Notes: generated from the letters alone by a model not told the origin. A stretch of 64,000 bases of DNA from Atopsyche davidsoni (GCA_022113835.1 JAILWY010000001.1:13756501-13820500); one strand, 5' to 3'. Numbered from the stretch's first letter, positions 37,140 to 48,920 are shown. Made by a program: numbers and translations.

Positions 37140-37420
37140 TAAGTAAATCCGAAATTCGGACCTGGGGTATTCTCGGTCGCCTGTGCAAAGAGAGTTGCCG
37201 TCTTCGAGTTCTCACGGTGCCGGAGCCCTCTGTGCACCCTCACAACTAATGCGCCCTATTGCGCAGGTTTAATTGAATTCCACGGCAGTAATGGCGGAGG
37301 ACTTACTTCCGTTATGACGTCATATTATCACCCAGCTCGGTGCTGCCCTGTGCGTTATCACGTAACCCTCGAGCGGACTCTACGCTCGGGCGCATTTCAT
37401 TGGGATTTAACCCCCCCCGT
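37140..37420. promoter_or_regulatory. Mixed-composition patch with a CRE palindrome, candidate enhancer or promoter
   Basis: A 280-bp GC-balanced block in AT-rich DNA. It contains TGACGTCA at 37315-37322 and an imperfect hairpin CTCGAGCG/CGCTCGGG near 37370-37390, and it ends in a C-run at about 37412. No long frame or splice pair is present, which suits a regulatory role better than a coding one. Confidence 0.3.
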
Positions 37421-37974
37421 GTATTTTCACAATTTGTGAATATTAATATCTAAAGACGCTTTTTATCTCAGGAAAATTGCGTGAGTGAATATAAATGAAG
37501 AAACGAACGATTTTAACAAAAAAATAATTATTTTTTGGTACCTTATATAACTGTGTTATAAATTTTGTAATGAACTTGAATGAAGATGCGTTATCAAGAT
37601 ACAAAATAACATGAAAATACAAATAGTGAAATTTATACAACTCAATATCTCGACACGATTATAAAGAAGAATATTTTCATCATTAAGCATACGAATAACT
37701 TAAAACGGGATCTAAAAAAACAATGACTGAAAACAGTAAGAGAGACGTGCAAATCTGTTTGGGATAAACAAGTATCAATTTTTATCAAACAATCCGAGAA
37801 ATAAAACGAAGAGGTATTTTGGTATCGTTTGATTTTGAAGCATTATTTAAATACAATAATATATTTTTATTTTGAAGGCTTATTATATTTAAAGGCTTTT
37901 GTTTTGTAATTTAAAAAATCTGGTTAAGTATATTCAATCAGAGAATTTAACCTTTCAGGTCTTGTATGGTGGAT
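37421..37974. other. AT-rich spacer
   Basis: No feature supported. A 65-codon minus-strand open frame (37443-37640) has AT-driven composition. Confidence 0.4.
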
Positions 37975-38787
37975 GATTTTCATTGCTAGGATAAATTACT
38001 AACTCAGCGCTAATCATTGACCATCAAGGGTACAAATCCTTATAATCCTTTCGGAGACCTTATATTATAAACCCCGTGAAGTCTCGGGAGGGGATCGCTA
38101 GGATCTCTCCCCACGCAGAAAGGCTATATATCTCAATGAATTATAGCATAAATAATGACAGCAAGGTGTTATCATATAAATTAAGATGATTAAATAGAGC
38201 ACAAGGCGATCAAAAATTATACCTTAGCTTATTATTTTTTAATAAATTATTTTAAATACAACATTTGGTTAAACACTTCAAATGTGAATCGACTAGGAAA
38301 ATCTCGATTTTTTAAAAACACTTGAGGGATTCAAACCTACTTTCCATGATTATTGTGGCCCGGTGCTCTTTCCGGTCGAGATATATAGCCTTTACCGATT
38401 TCCGGTAGTGGCTACAGTGCCGGTCCATTTCCGCATATTCATATAAAGTGTCCAAAGTTTTCTCTATATTTAATATTTAATTGGAGATGATGCAGTGAAA
38501 AAATGTATCGAGATTCCATTTTATATTTTTAAATAAAATTATATTCAAGTTATAAAGGTGAATCTAATGGTTTTTTAAAAATATTTTACGTTTTATAAAA
38601 TGAACGTTAAAATACATTTTATCTTAACACCGATTATAAATTTGAGAATTTAAATATTCACTTATGACCTTTTATGAATAAAAATTAATAATTGAGGAAG
38701 CGGTGGCTGTAAAACTAATAGATGCTATTTTTACTTCAAATGTTCAATATAATGCTTTTCATTGCTAGGATAAATTACCAACTCAGC
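37975..38787 (+). repeat. Direct repeat pair of about 32 bp, 780 bp apart
   Basis: TTTTCATTGCTAGGATAAAT followed by TAC-Y-AACTCAGC occurs at 37977-38007 and again at 38756-38787, with one difference. The segment between contains a tRNA-like repeat head on the minus strand. The pair could be the ends of a repeat element or a local duplication. Confidence 0.6.
38320..38394 (-). repeat. tRNA-derived repeat head (degenerate)
   Basis: Read on the minus strand, a segment with CTCGACCGGAAAGAGC (A-box-like) is followed about 30 nt later by GTAGGTTTGAATCCC (B-box-like). This is the internal RNA polymerase III promoter layout of a tRNA or tRNA-derived SINE. The arms do not pair well enough for a working tRNA. 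Confidence 0.5.
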
Positions 38788-38812
38788 CTTTTTGCCTTTT
38801 TGCCTTTTCTTT
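38788..38812 (+). repeat. Short tandem repeat, unit TTTTTGCC
   Basis: Three consecutive copies of an 8-bp T-rich unit directly after the right copy of the 32-bp direct repeat. Confidence 0.7.
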
Positions 38813-38935
38813 TCGAAGTTTATTGATTTTTTTTTTACTAACTATTTTGGAAATAAATCGCTATGTTACCGCCGCAGATGTTTAATGCTTGCTAATTGGG
38901 TAAATTATAAGTGGAATTCGTAGTTTGTTTTACAG

Positions 38936-38954
38936 GTGGAAAGTCAACGACCTC
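38936..38954 (+). CDS. Possible 19-bp micro-exon
   Basis: TAGTTTGTTTTACAG, a strong acceptor, is followed 19 bases later by CTC|GTAAGT, a strong donor (38955-38960). The 19 bases can read (x)WKVNDL or VESQRP. Strong sites flanking so short a segment fit an insect micro-exon, but no neighbouring exon confirms it. Confidence 0.2.
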
Positions 38955-38960
38955 GTAAGT

Positions 38961-41900
38961 ACGTTTATGACTTAAACTTTTCTCTCGTTAACCAAGAATA
39001 TGGGCATATAAATTAATTTCAGAGACATCTGGCATTTACCTTGGTAAATTATGAAAAGCTTAGTACTGTATAAAATATTGCTTAAAGTTTTAAAATTTTG
39101 AGATCAGTTGATTGCTAACAATTAATTTATCAAATTTTTTTTCTTCTTATAATTATGTTTTACTTAAATTGATTACATAACAGTAAAAATGAAATAAATA
39201 AAATAGTATCTTTGTTTTATTAACAATATTTATTTGGTCCTTCAGTCATACATATCTTGTGATAAATTGATTGCAAACAATTTTAAAAAAATACATATTA
39301 AGTTAATTTTTTATAGTCATGTCAAAAACGACTGTTTAAATAAGCAAGTATAAATGGTTTTCTTAAATTAAATGTATAAAATTTTATACCAACAAAGCTT
39401 AATTCCATTAATACAGCGTCACCGATCGATGACAAGTGATGTCAAAAGAGCTTCTATAATCAGTTGCCCATTTTCAACAGCCAATATTAAGGTTAACTTC
39501 CTTTTTTCGGGTTCGCTTAACTAAATTTACGAAGTCCTTAAGCCGAATCGCTTAATTGATTTGGGTATACTGAGAGTGCATGCAACTGAGGCTTATCCCC
39601 AGTTAGCTAACGGTTACGGTTATGGCGGTATGGATCGTCAACGGCATTATTAAAACTTACGGATAAAAGGGGGATTCCAATGTGAGTTGCGTGCAAATCT
39701 GGCTTCATTGTTATTTTTAAACCGCCCCGGTGAAATTTCGCTATTTACATAATGTGATACGATAAAACGTACATTTCCACCAACTTCTGGTTGGTGTACA
39801 TATAATAAACATTTAAAATTTCAATATAATGGTAAGTCTACACTCCTATACAAGTAATGTTATTGTTGAACCCCTGTAGATACGCGGTCTGATTAAATTC
39901 TGAGTTTCTTCAATATATTTTTTAAAATGATCCTGTTGTTTTTTTAGTACGAGCCTATTATAATTTTATTTCGTATCGCACATGCAATATTGGCACTTGT
40001 GTTTTATCATGGGTTACAAGAGTAGAAAAAATTTACAATTTTTTTTAAATAATCGGGTTATTGATTTTTAAAACTGATTATTAATTTTGATTTTATATGG
40101 AAGTATGCTTGGTGTTTCAAGCTTTGTTATACATTACAATAATTAGATCAATGAAATGGATTGATAAAAAAAATATTTTTATATTGAAATATTAAACTTA
40201 CCAAATAATTTGCCTTTTTGTAAAAAACCTCTTTTCTATATGGACTAAACCTTAATTTGAATATACCAGCACTACAATACAAACAATCTATATATTATGT
40301 AAGAAAAGGCTGCGTGTTGAATGTTAATTGGCATTTATTGAGGTAGATTGTCAAAATTTCGTTTTAAACATAACATAGATCTGAAGTGTTTAGCTATTAA
40401 TCTTGCCAGTGTATATTTTAAGGCAACAGCATACACAAACTATTGAATTTATTGCTTAATTACAAAATCTCGATACTAATGCGTAGATTAGAATAGTGCC
40501 AGCAGCGTAACTGTCACTATTTGGATAACATCATATTTTTGAAATAATTTACCATTATGTATTCTTATAATCAATATTAAAAAAAAATACTTGATTACTA
40601 TCAGTTTTTGTTATACTGAACTAACAAATACCCGATACTCTGTTTGGACACCCTGTATCATGATAACATACTGATCCAAAAACAATGATTAACAACAAAA
40701 ATGTTCTGAAACTGTCAGTGGACTTGCAAGTATATAGAGCCCTTCATGTGTACAACTCCTTAACGTTATTCAAAGTGGGTAGGAGATAGTTGAAGGAGGT
40801 GTTGGCAAACCCCTTGCATATCAATAAACTTTAAACTGATCTGCTAACGGGTGTAGTGAAGGACGTATCATGTCTTGTAACTAGTTGCTACAACAAACTA
40901 TCTCCAAGTTTGGTGCTAACTATGGATGAAATTCAATGGATTGATTACAACTTGTGTGTCTAAGTGGAGCCTGGTATTACTGGAGACGTTTGCCTACAAT
41001 TAATATTAGAGAAACTGGGACATGAAAATTTCGTATTAATACGATTAAGATAAGAAATGAGAAAATCCGTAGTATTATGTCATATAACTCTGTTTGATTT
41101 ATATCTTTGAATATATACATAAATTTTCTTCCTAGTTCTCGCACCATTATTGCATAGATTGATTTAAAATATAATAGTTTTATTTATTGACTTAAATAAG
41201 TTAAACTTTTTTGTATTTATATGTATATATATGTGTGTGTACCATATGTACCATATGTATGTTTCTAGTATTTCCAAGAAAGGTGTGCAGTGGAGTAAAT
41301 ACCAAAAACGTTATATAGTTCTAGTAATATTGTTTAAAAACTACCTTAGATATTTTGACAAGCCGACAACGGCTAACTTATATAACAGTTGAAGTAATTG
41401 TTAAAGTTTTACTTTGAGCAAACCACTAAAACGTGTTCTCATTTGATATTCACAGTAGTAATTTGTATTGATGTTAAACTGAGGTAAAATACGATATTCC
41501 TAAGTATCATATATCAATGCCGGTGTTACCACTTGTTTGTTTGTTTACTTACGCATAGACGGATATTATATATTCGATAATTTATTTGGAATATATATTT
41601 ATATTTTTTACTATGTAAATACTTAATAGCACACAGTTTCAAACATTTTGTGGTATAACCAATAATTACTTGTTAGTTTTTTAAAAAAATATGTATTTAT
41701 ACATATATAAAAATATCAGACTTAAGATTAAGATTACAAGACATGGAATGTGATTATCGTATATATATATTTTTTTTCAATATCGTTTTTTTATTATATA
41801 TTAATTTTTAGTATTTACTGCAATTCTTATATATATTTTGTGCTCTAAATTTTTATTTAGGAGACCTTCATAAATATTTGTCATCAGTACTGTGTATTTA

Positions 41901-41990
41901 TTAAAGCCGACATTTGTCAAATTTAATGAAAGAAGCTTCTTTAAATAAAAATTAAAACATATTAGTCACCTTGCCAAGGTCTTAAAGCAG
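38961..41990. other. AT-rich spacer
   Basis: Mostly AT-rich. A GC-richer patch at 39470-39700 and another at 40690-40990 show no frame or splice support. An isolated GGACACCCTGTAT motif at about 40646 resembles mobile-element ends but has no partner. Confidence 0.4.
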
Positions 41991-42059
41991 TTTATGTGAT
42001 TAAGCATATTTTTTCACACATTGAAAACGATTAAAGAAAACTCTCAGAAAATATCATCG

Positions 42060-42135
42060 TGACTTGTGAGGGATTCGAACCCACATCCCCAAGCTTTCAT
42101 GGCCGGTGCATTTATCCAACTATGCTAACGAGCCA
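42060..42135 (-). repeat. tRNA-like SINE head in the left arm
   Basis: An exact mirror copy of the sequence at 42409-42484; see that entry for the structure. Confidence 0.7.
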
Positions 42136-42408
42136 CTGCAATTTAGTGAGAATTTTTAATAATCATAATCTACATATGAACCAATATGCCCAGGCTAATC
42201 AATCCGAATGGTGAATAAATAGAATGGTGCGCGTCTCGGCTAAACATCAATAGATTTTAAAAATAATAATAACCATATTTGGATATAAAAATGCTTCACT
42301 TGTTACTTTAATTAAGTCCAGTGTTTGCAAATCATTAAATATTGATTAGCCTGGGCATATTGGTTCATATGTAGATTATGATTATTAAAAATTCTCACTA
42401 AATTGCAG

Positions 42409-42484
42409 TGGCTCGTTAGCATAGTTGGATAAATGCACCGGCCATGAAAGCTTGGGGATGTGGGTTCGAATCCCTCACAAGTCA
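42409..42484 (+). repeat. tRNA-like SINE head in the right arm (76 nt)
   Basis: TGGCTCG at the start pairs at six of seven positions with CAAGTCA at the end, with one extra base. TTAGCATAGTTGG gives an A box, and GGTTCGAATCC at 42463-42473 is a perfect B box. The T arm GTGGG-TTCGAAT-CCCTC pairs at four of five positions. An anticodon-like loop CATGAAA sits on a weak stem. The 76-nt length fits a tRNA, but the imperfect stems and repeat context indicate a tRNA-derived SINE promoter rather than a working tRNA gene. Confidence 0.7.
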
Positions 42485-42626
42485 CGATGATATTTTCTGA
42501 GAGTTTTCTTTAATCGTTTTCAATGTGTGAAAAAATATGCTTAATCACATAAACATACTAATACCTGCATGGGTAAATAAATACGCATCTGATTAACATT
42601 AATCCAATTTAATATCTTAAAGCAGT

Positions 42627-44599
42627 ATTAATATTAATTTCGATTGCGGTTGTCGCAAAGCACTTGTCAGAACTTTGATTTATTCTCGAACTTACAAACA
42701 GCTTGTATAAATTCTATACTGCTATTTATATTAATTAATCGTTTCATAATCTGACGATATTTTATGTTTAGTAGCGTTTGATTACAGGTGCAACAAATTT
42801 ATTTTTAAAATAATTAGTGTCAAAAAAGTTAAATTTTATTAATATTGATAGTAAAATTTTTATGATATAGAATATGTAGTAAATTTTGCCTGCTTTTTTT
42901 TAACGGACTTATAAAGCCCGCGTTACATTGAAAACATTACCTGTTATTACTTTTTTTGAGTCGTTAAATTAATAATTATTTTTTGATGCTGTGTTTATCT
43001 CGGCGAAGAGTTGGGATATTTTCTCTTTTAATGATCGTAAACGCGGTTAATGCGTTGGGTTTTCAATAATATTTTATCCTCCGAGAAATTACTACCTCAA
43101 TTATTAATGTGCTATTTTATGACTTAATAACAAAACAAACTGCCAAAGTTGCTTGAATTGGAGAAATATAAAGCCGAGATAAATCTTTGTTTTATTACTG
43201 AGGACCAGAATCGTTTAAAAAGAATTATCCTCTCAAAGATAAATAGTTCTCGGAATCATAGATGGTACTGCCGATATGACGTGATCAGTCCCAAGGGATA
43301 CATTTATATTGATGTTTAAATTACCGGATATTATCTAAGATATCTTCTTACTAAAATAATGATTATGTGTAATTTACTACTATAATTTGAATATATTAAT
43401 ATCAATATGGTTTTCACGAAAAATAACATATTTTGGAGAAGGAGTTCATTCCGAGAACTTTGCTCAAAATATAAAAATATTACTTATAATATTTAACTCT
43501 TAAAACTTTGCATTTAAAATCAATAAAATATTAACTGTATAAAATCTATAAAAGTTAGAAGAAGAATATATTAATCTAAAAAAGCCAGATCAATTTGATA
43601 TACGCCTGTTATGTCGATTGGTTTAGAATATTTAAAATGATTTAATAACGTAAAAATTCATCGTATGGTAATATAATTTTTAACTAGTCTTAAATAAGTA
43701 AATAATCATTTTATCTCAAATGAACGAATGAGTTATAGTTTTATTTTTGAAAATGAAAAAAAAATGTCATAGGTATTTTTTTAAAAGAATGTATGGTGAA
43801 TATATTCAGAAAGCGACATTTTTACTTCGGCCTACAGGTCCTGTTTGAGTGAAAAACTCAGGGGTTGGCCGTGAAGCATCTTGGGGGTAGAAGCAACACT
43901 CAAAAGCTCTCCGGTCTTTGAATAAGAAATGACTTAAAATTTATGCTAATTGTATGACAGTTGGTACACCTGAGCCGATAATAAACCAAGTTTAGGGCTA
44001 AACCGAGTTTATGCCGCCCTGTAACTTTATTCAAACTTCATTGCTCCGTTTTTTGTGAACATTTTCAGTTTTAAATATGCAACTCGAGTGTCGGAGTAAT
44101 TTGAATTTAAAGGGCTTCACTAATACAGAGTGCTTACAATGATAACTTATCGTATCAAAATTTTATTCTAAAGTACTGAAGATAATTTCAACAAAGAATC
44201 TCTTTCAAATTCACTAAAAATAAATGTTGTAGGTTTTCGAGAAATAATGTTTCTAATTACGCTCTTTAGATTTTGTAATACTTAAAATAGCTAAATATAA
44301 AAAAGTACCAAGATTTAAAAATTTAATCATTTTGTTGAAAATGAATGGATTTAAACAAAGAAAAATAGAATGCAAATTTTTTACATAGAGCAAAAAGAGC
44401 TTTTCCGTTTTATTTTAGTGGAAGATAATGAAAATTCTTGGATAAAATATTGTAGAATATTTGGAATTTGTTTTTCATAAAGTGATGAAATATTCGTTTC
44501 GAAGATAGTTACCAGATTTGTAGAAATATTGTATAAGAGAGTGGGCAGCTAAAAATGAATGCTAATAAATTTAAAATAAGTAATAAATATTATTTTTTA
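42627..44599. other. AT-rich spacer
   Basis: A GC-richer patch at 43820-44060 shows no splice pair or coding frame. The rest is featureless. Confidence 0.4.
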
Positions 44600-44618
44600 G
44601 TTTTGTTCACAGGTAAGT
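44600..44618 (+). promoter_or_regulatory. Candidate recursive splice site (ratchet point)
   Basis: A pyrimidine tract, TTTTTTAGTTTTGTTCAC, runs straight into AG|GTAAGT (AG at 44611-44612, GTAAGT at 44613-44618). An acceptor fused to a consensus donor with no exon between is the signature of recursive splice sites in very long insect introns. It sits 190-200 bp before an exon-like segment on the same strand (44805-44904), whose own donor could define the recursive-splice exon. Chance formation is possible. Confidence 0.35.
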
Positions 44619-44804
44619 GTTTCTTTACTCAATTAAAAAGTTTTGATCAATTGAATTTTCTGAATTCCATGTTACTAAAAACTAGGTGTTGATAGTTTTT
44701 TTTATATGTAAGTGCTATCATCATTGAATTTTTTTTTTATATATAAAAATAATACATGCTTGTTTTAATATTTCTTTATAATGAAGTAGATTAAACGTTA
44801 ACAG

Positions 44805-44904
44805 AGAATCGCCTGCCTGGACAGTGCGCCTTACCTCCAACAGCATTATATATCTGGGGCAATCAGTCCATGGTCCAATTGCTACAGTTCAGCAACGTGA
44901 ACCT
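44805..44904 (+). CDS. Candidate internal exon, unknown protein
   Basis: A GC-richer segment ending at AACCT|GTAAGT, a strong donor (44905-44910). The acceptor is either TTAACAG (exon from 44805, weak tract) or CCTTACCTCCAACAG (exon from 44844, better tract). Two plus-strand frames are open, while all minus frames have stops. The frame that ends with two leftover bases contains LPPTALYIWGNQSMV and joins in phase to the exon at 48792-48920, making a leucine codon at the junction. The other open frame ends on a codon boundary and cannot join to it. No domain is recognised. Confidence 0.3.
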
Positions 44905-44910
44905 GTAAGT

Positions 44911-45640
44911 TTTCGTTCGGATCCCCGTTAGTATTTTCCCTAATGAGGGTATAATGACTTCCCCGGCCAGATATAAAGCACGGTCCTCCAGAAGACCAGG
45001 CTCGTATAATAACAATTATTAACTCACCCTCCGGGTTTAATTGGCTGTTCTTAATAAACCATTTTCTAGCTATTAATTGTACTCGCTTAATTGAATCTTA
45101 TGTGCGGTTATGGTAAATACCTACATTTGATTGTGTCTTGAGTTATATTATTGGTTTGGCTTGCTTAATCTCTAGGATGTGATTTTATGAGTTCTTATAT
45201 TTCGTGTATCATCGAACTCAATCATTTAGAACAAACTATTTTTTTTGCCTATAAACATTTTTTCATTATTAAAGAGTACAAAAAAATGTATCCTACTATA
45301 TATGTAAAAAAAAAATTGTGCATTGTTTACGATAATGTAACAATTTATAACTAAATTCAAAGGCAGTTATTTTCTTAAATTTTAAACGCAAACATCATAA
45401 AATTAATATACGTGCATGAAATCTTGAAAATAATACTTTTTTCGACTCTTCTTGAGTTTAGGATAAATATTTTAATAGTTCCTCTTTTCAAAGCAACATG
45501 TGCAAATAAATATACTCGTTCATTGGTCAAGATATCCAATGAACTACTAATATCACCAGTAGACGAAATTAGTTGAGTTATTTAAATATTATTAGTGGAC
45601 ATTAGAAAAAATTGAGAAAGGTTAAACGTTTTTAAGCCAG
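44911..45640. other. AT-rich spacer
   Basis: A GC-richer block at 44920-45050 adjoins the candidate exon. The remainder shows nothing. Confidence 0.4.
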
Positions 45641-45880
45641 TTGGCTGGAGGGCATTATTAGAAGTGCTTCATTGCATAAGTTGAGAATCGATTTGACGTA
45701 CGCGAAGTTTTGTTTTGCGTGACGTCACAAGAATTATTGGTAGAGTCGTTTCGTCTTCGCCCCGAGCGACTCCTACTGATTAGTTAGTTAATACTTGCGA
45801 GAGCACAGTTTAAATTAGCTGGCGATTATACTGCATTAATGACGTCACAAGCACTTTGAGGTGAAGAATTTCAGCTGTAA
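45641..45880. promoter_or_regulatory. Patch with two identical CRE-containing 12-mers
   Basis: TGACGTCACAAG occurs at 45720-45731 and again at 45840-45851, exactly 120 bp apart. The segment between is GC-balanced and has no frame. The CRE palindrome binds CREB/ATF-type bZIP factors, so this is a fair enhancer candidate. Confidence 0.35.
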
Positions 45881-48791
45881 GATAATGTACATTCAAAAGG
45901 ATGGTTGTAAAGTGTGAAGGTATTCTTTTGAAGTATCACTTAGTTGATGTGACGTATTGTGTTAAATAACTCTGCAAAATATCTTATGTTATTATTTTAG
46001 CATAATAAGAATGTTTTTCAAGGTTAAATATATTAAATTAAGGTATTTGTTCATTAATGTGACGTTGTAGGAAAACATGTATTTGTAAAAAAATCTAATC
46101 TATTCGAACCTATTTTTATTTCGGTCGATATTTTAATAAAAACTGTAAAATAAATATTTTTATCAATTAAACGTTTTGTTTATCCAGTTTTATAAGCATA
46201 TCTACCGTATAAAAATATTTTTTTTTAATAAATTTAGTAATCTATATATAATATCAAAATGAATGTTACATTAAAATATTACATTCTATTATCACATTCT
46301 GTTCACAAATCGTTGTAATCTTCCAACCATTTGGCTACATATTTTTTTGAAACTACTCCACTGTGTTATTTTTTAGTTAATTTATTTAAACTTATATATA
46401 TATTATGTTTACTTAGTTTATAATATAAAATATATTTTATATAATTTTTAACTAAATAAAAAATACCTTTAAATGACCAAAATCTATTTTTTTATTAGGT
46501 TTAAATGTATTTGAAATAATTGCTTTTATTTATTTTTATGTAATTAAAAACCATTACAAGGTTCTATTATTTTAGCAAAATGTGTTATACCCATAATAGT
46601 ACTTACAATATTATGACTAATGAGTAAATGAATAAGGATGGAGTTAGTTTACTATTATTCGAGAACGGTGCTAAAGGGAATAGTCTTCAAATGGTGTAAT
46701 AAATGGCATGAAATAATATTTATAACTAAGCCCTTAACGGTGTAAATGTGTTTATTTACTTTAATTGCTTCAAACTTAATCAGCTTTGACCTCTATTTCA
46801 AAAATGTATTCAGTTAATGGCCGGTTCATTAAAACAAGTTTTAGAAATGAACTATTTCGTTTTATGAGTTGAATTATTACTTTACTTGACTTATAAAAAT
46901 AAATTTATTTTGATGCTTTCCCAGCAGTTATAATAAAAATTGTTGTTGGGTGTTTTTGTTGAATTACTGTTTTACAAAAATATCTGACACACGAGATCAA
47001 TAAATTGACCATTTGAAATATTAAAAAGCTTCGTGCTATATTTATTGTTGCGACATTATATATTTACAATAATTTGACCTAGCTCGCGTCCAAATTATAA
47101 AAGATAAAACTGGAATATTTACAAACGCAGTTAGGTTTAAATTCTATGAAATATTTTACTTTTATTGAAAATATATAATACTGACTAAATGAGTATTTCT
47201 TAGACTTTTTCTTTCACTTATTTTTAGATTTCTTTATTTTGCTTCGACTTTCTTTTTCAATTGTTTTTTTTTTTTACGCCTTCTTTAAATGTCTGTAACT
47301 CAAGTTTTTCAGTATAAGCTGAATAAAGATGGTGGTATGTACACTCGCATTGTGATATAGTTTCTTTTTGCAATTCTAAATTAACATAAAATATTTATCT
47401 TCAGAAATTAATTCTATTTGAAATTGATTGACTATAATAACCCTGATTTTAAATTTTAGTAAAAATAATCGAAATCACATTTATAAAATATTAAAAATAA
47501 TAGTTTTTATATGATTTTAAATTTTTGCAATATTTTCAATTCTATGCTATTGTAAATTCCATTCAATTTATTGCTTCGTTTGGTAATTCGCGTAAATCTC
47601 ATATGAGGGCAATATTTTGTATGAGCGAAAGCTTCATTCAAAGTAAAATTAATATTCTTAGAATTACCATACAGTATAGTCTGAAAGCAACAAAGCCTTT
47701 TCAGCAACTAGGCTACGAGTTTCAGTACGTCGGTCGTGTAATGGCTTGTTGTAAAACTAACGCCATTAGGGACAATAGTCCCAAAATAGTTCCTCGCATT
47801 CATGCGTAGTGAGCTTAGAACATACTGACCGATGCATGCAAACTGTGGCTTGTACACTGAAAAAGATTTGACGCAATCCTGTGGCCTAGTATGTATAAAA
47901 AAATTGATGACTTAAAGTACAAACATTAAGTTACAAATACTTCCATCATTTGTAGTAGTTTGTACTCTCTAAGACTAGTATAAATGAGGGGTATAACTGG
48001 TGATAAAAAATATATTTCATGAACATAAGCATTCGACTTTATTTTTTAACCACCAATCAATTGCTTATTATATATTAACTAACTCGTAAAAGAAAAACTC
48101 GCAGAAAAACGCTTCATATTTACCTAATAATTTACCATAACTGGTGGAAGCAACTTAAAAAGTTTTTATGTAATAATATTATGAAAAATATATTTTAAAG
48201 ATATTTCATTATTTAAGAGTAGATATTTATTTAGTGTACTTATTTTTCAATTTAGTTTTACTTATCTTATATAATATTAGTTCTTAATGTGTAAATAAAT
48301 GAACTTGCTGCTAACAAGCGTTTACAATTTGACTGATGCGTTTTCCTTTGTTTAATTTCTTGTCTAAAGCTATACTAAAATATTTTCATTTATGTTTATA
48401 TACACGGAGTATCTGAGTTTGAAAGCATATATCTAAAGCATTTTCTAAATAGAAAATGATCAAAATAATATTTATATTAATTTTAATTTTTGCTTTTCTT
48501 GACCATATAACCTTAACTTTACGATTTATTGATTATATAACTGACCCGATCTCGATTGTATAAATTTTTATATTTATTTTGATATTATTGATATAAACCA
48601 CGTTAGTAATTCGTCTTGTCCGTTATTTATTAATTATCCTTGTTTTATAATTTATTTGAAATAAAAAAAAAACGTATGGCATTTCTTTCAAATGCGTTTG
48701 CAGTTCTATGCAAAATAAACGTACACTCTCTAATTCAATTGAATGAAATTGCACAAAGAATCTTATTTTCGTAGCGTATATTCTCTTTCAG
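45881..48791. other. AT-rich spacer
   Basis: No supported gene. Open frames on both strands at 47507-47809 overlap each other and show no coding bias, so they are not called. Confidence 0.4.
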
Positions 48792-48920
48792 GAGTTGCAC
48801 GCTTGACTGCACTGCATGCCCACCCCTCCCGTCCAACAGCCTGCAGTCTCACACCCCCTCGACCTTAGCAACGGGTCAGTGTCGCCACCCTAACGATCTG
48901 CTCGCCCACCGAGAACAATG
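48792..48920 (+). CDS. Probable internal exon, unknown protein
   Basis: A strong acceptor, TATATTCTCTTTCAG|G, and a strong donor, ACAATG|GTATGT (48921-48926), enclose 129 bp that is far more C-rich than the surrounding AT-rich DNA. Only one of three frames is open across it. It begins SCTLDCTACPPLPSNS and ends near DLLAHREQ, with one base before the first codon and two left at the end. Cysteines cluster at the start (three in eight residues) and one more follows mid-exon. The phase matches the upstream candidate at 44805-44904 and, via TG|G, the terminal candidate at 61031. No family is recognised. An untranslated or alternatively spliced exon is also possible. Confidence 0.45.

Larger units (their letters stand above)
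41992..42614. mobile_element. 623-bp retroposon-like insertion holding a perfect 213-bp inverted repeat
   Basis: A 12-bp direct repeat, TCTTAAAGCAGT, occurs at 41980-41991 and 42615-42626, as expected for a target duplication made by LINE-type integration. Inside, 41991-42203 and 42341-42553 are exact reverse complements (213 bp, no mismatch found by eye) separated by 137 bp. The remaining right segment (42554-42614) carries AATAAATACGCATCTGATTA, a tail shared with the palindrome at 5.1 kb. Each arm has a tRNA-like head. Exact identity of the arms implies a recent event or ongoing correction. A transcript would form a 213-bp hairpin. Confidence 0.85.

Noticed and set aside
42409..42484. Functional tRNA gene
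   Set aside because: A and B boxes are good, but the stems have mismatches and an extra base, and the same sequence is mirrored in a mobile repeat, so it is a tRNA-derived SINE head.
47507..47809. Overlapping plus (94 codons) and minus (66 codons) open frames
   Set aside because: Mutual overlap and AT-driven composition; neither has supporting signals.
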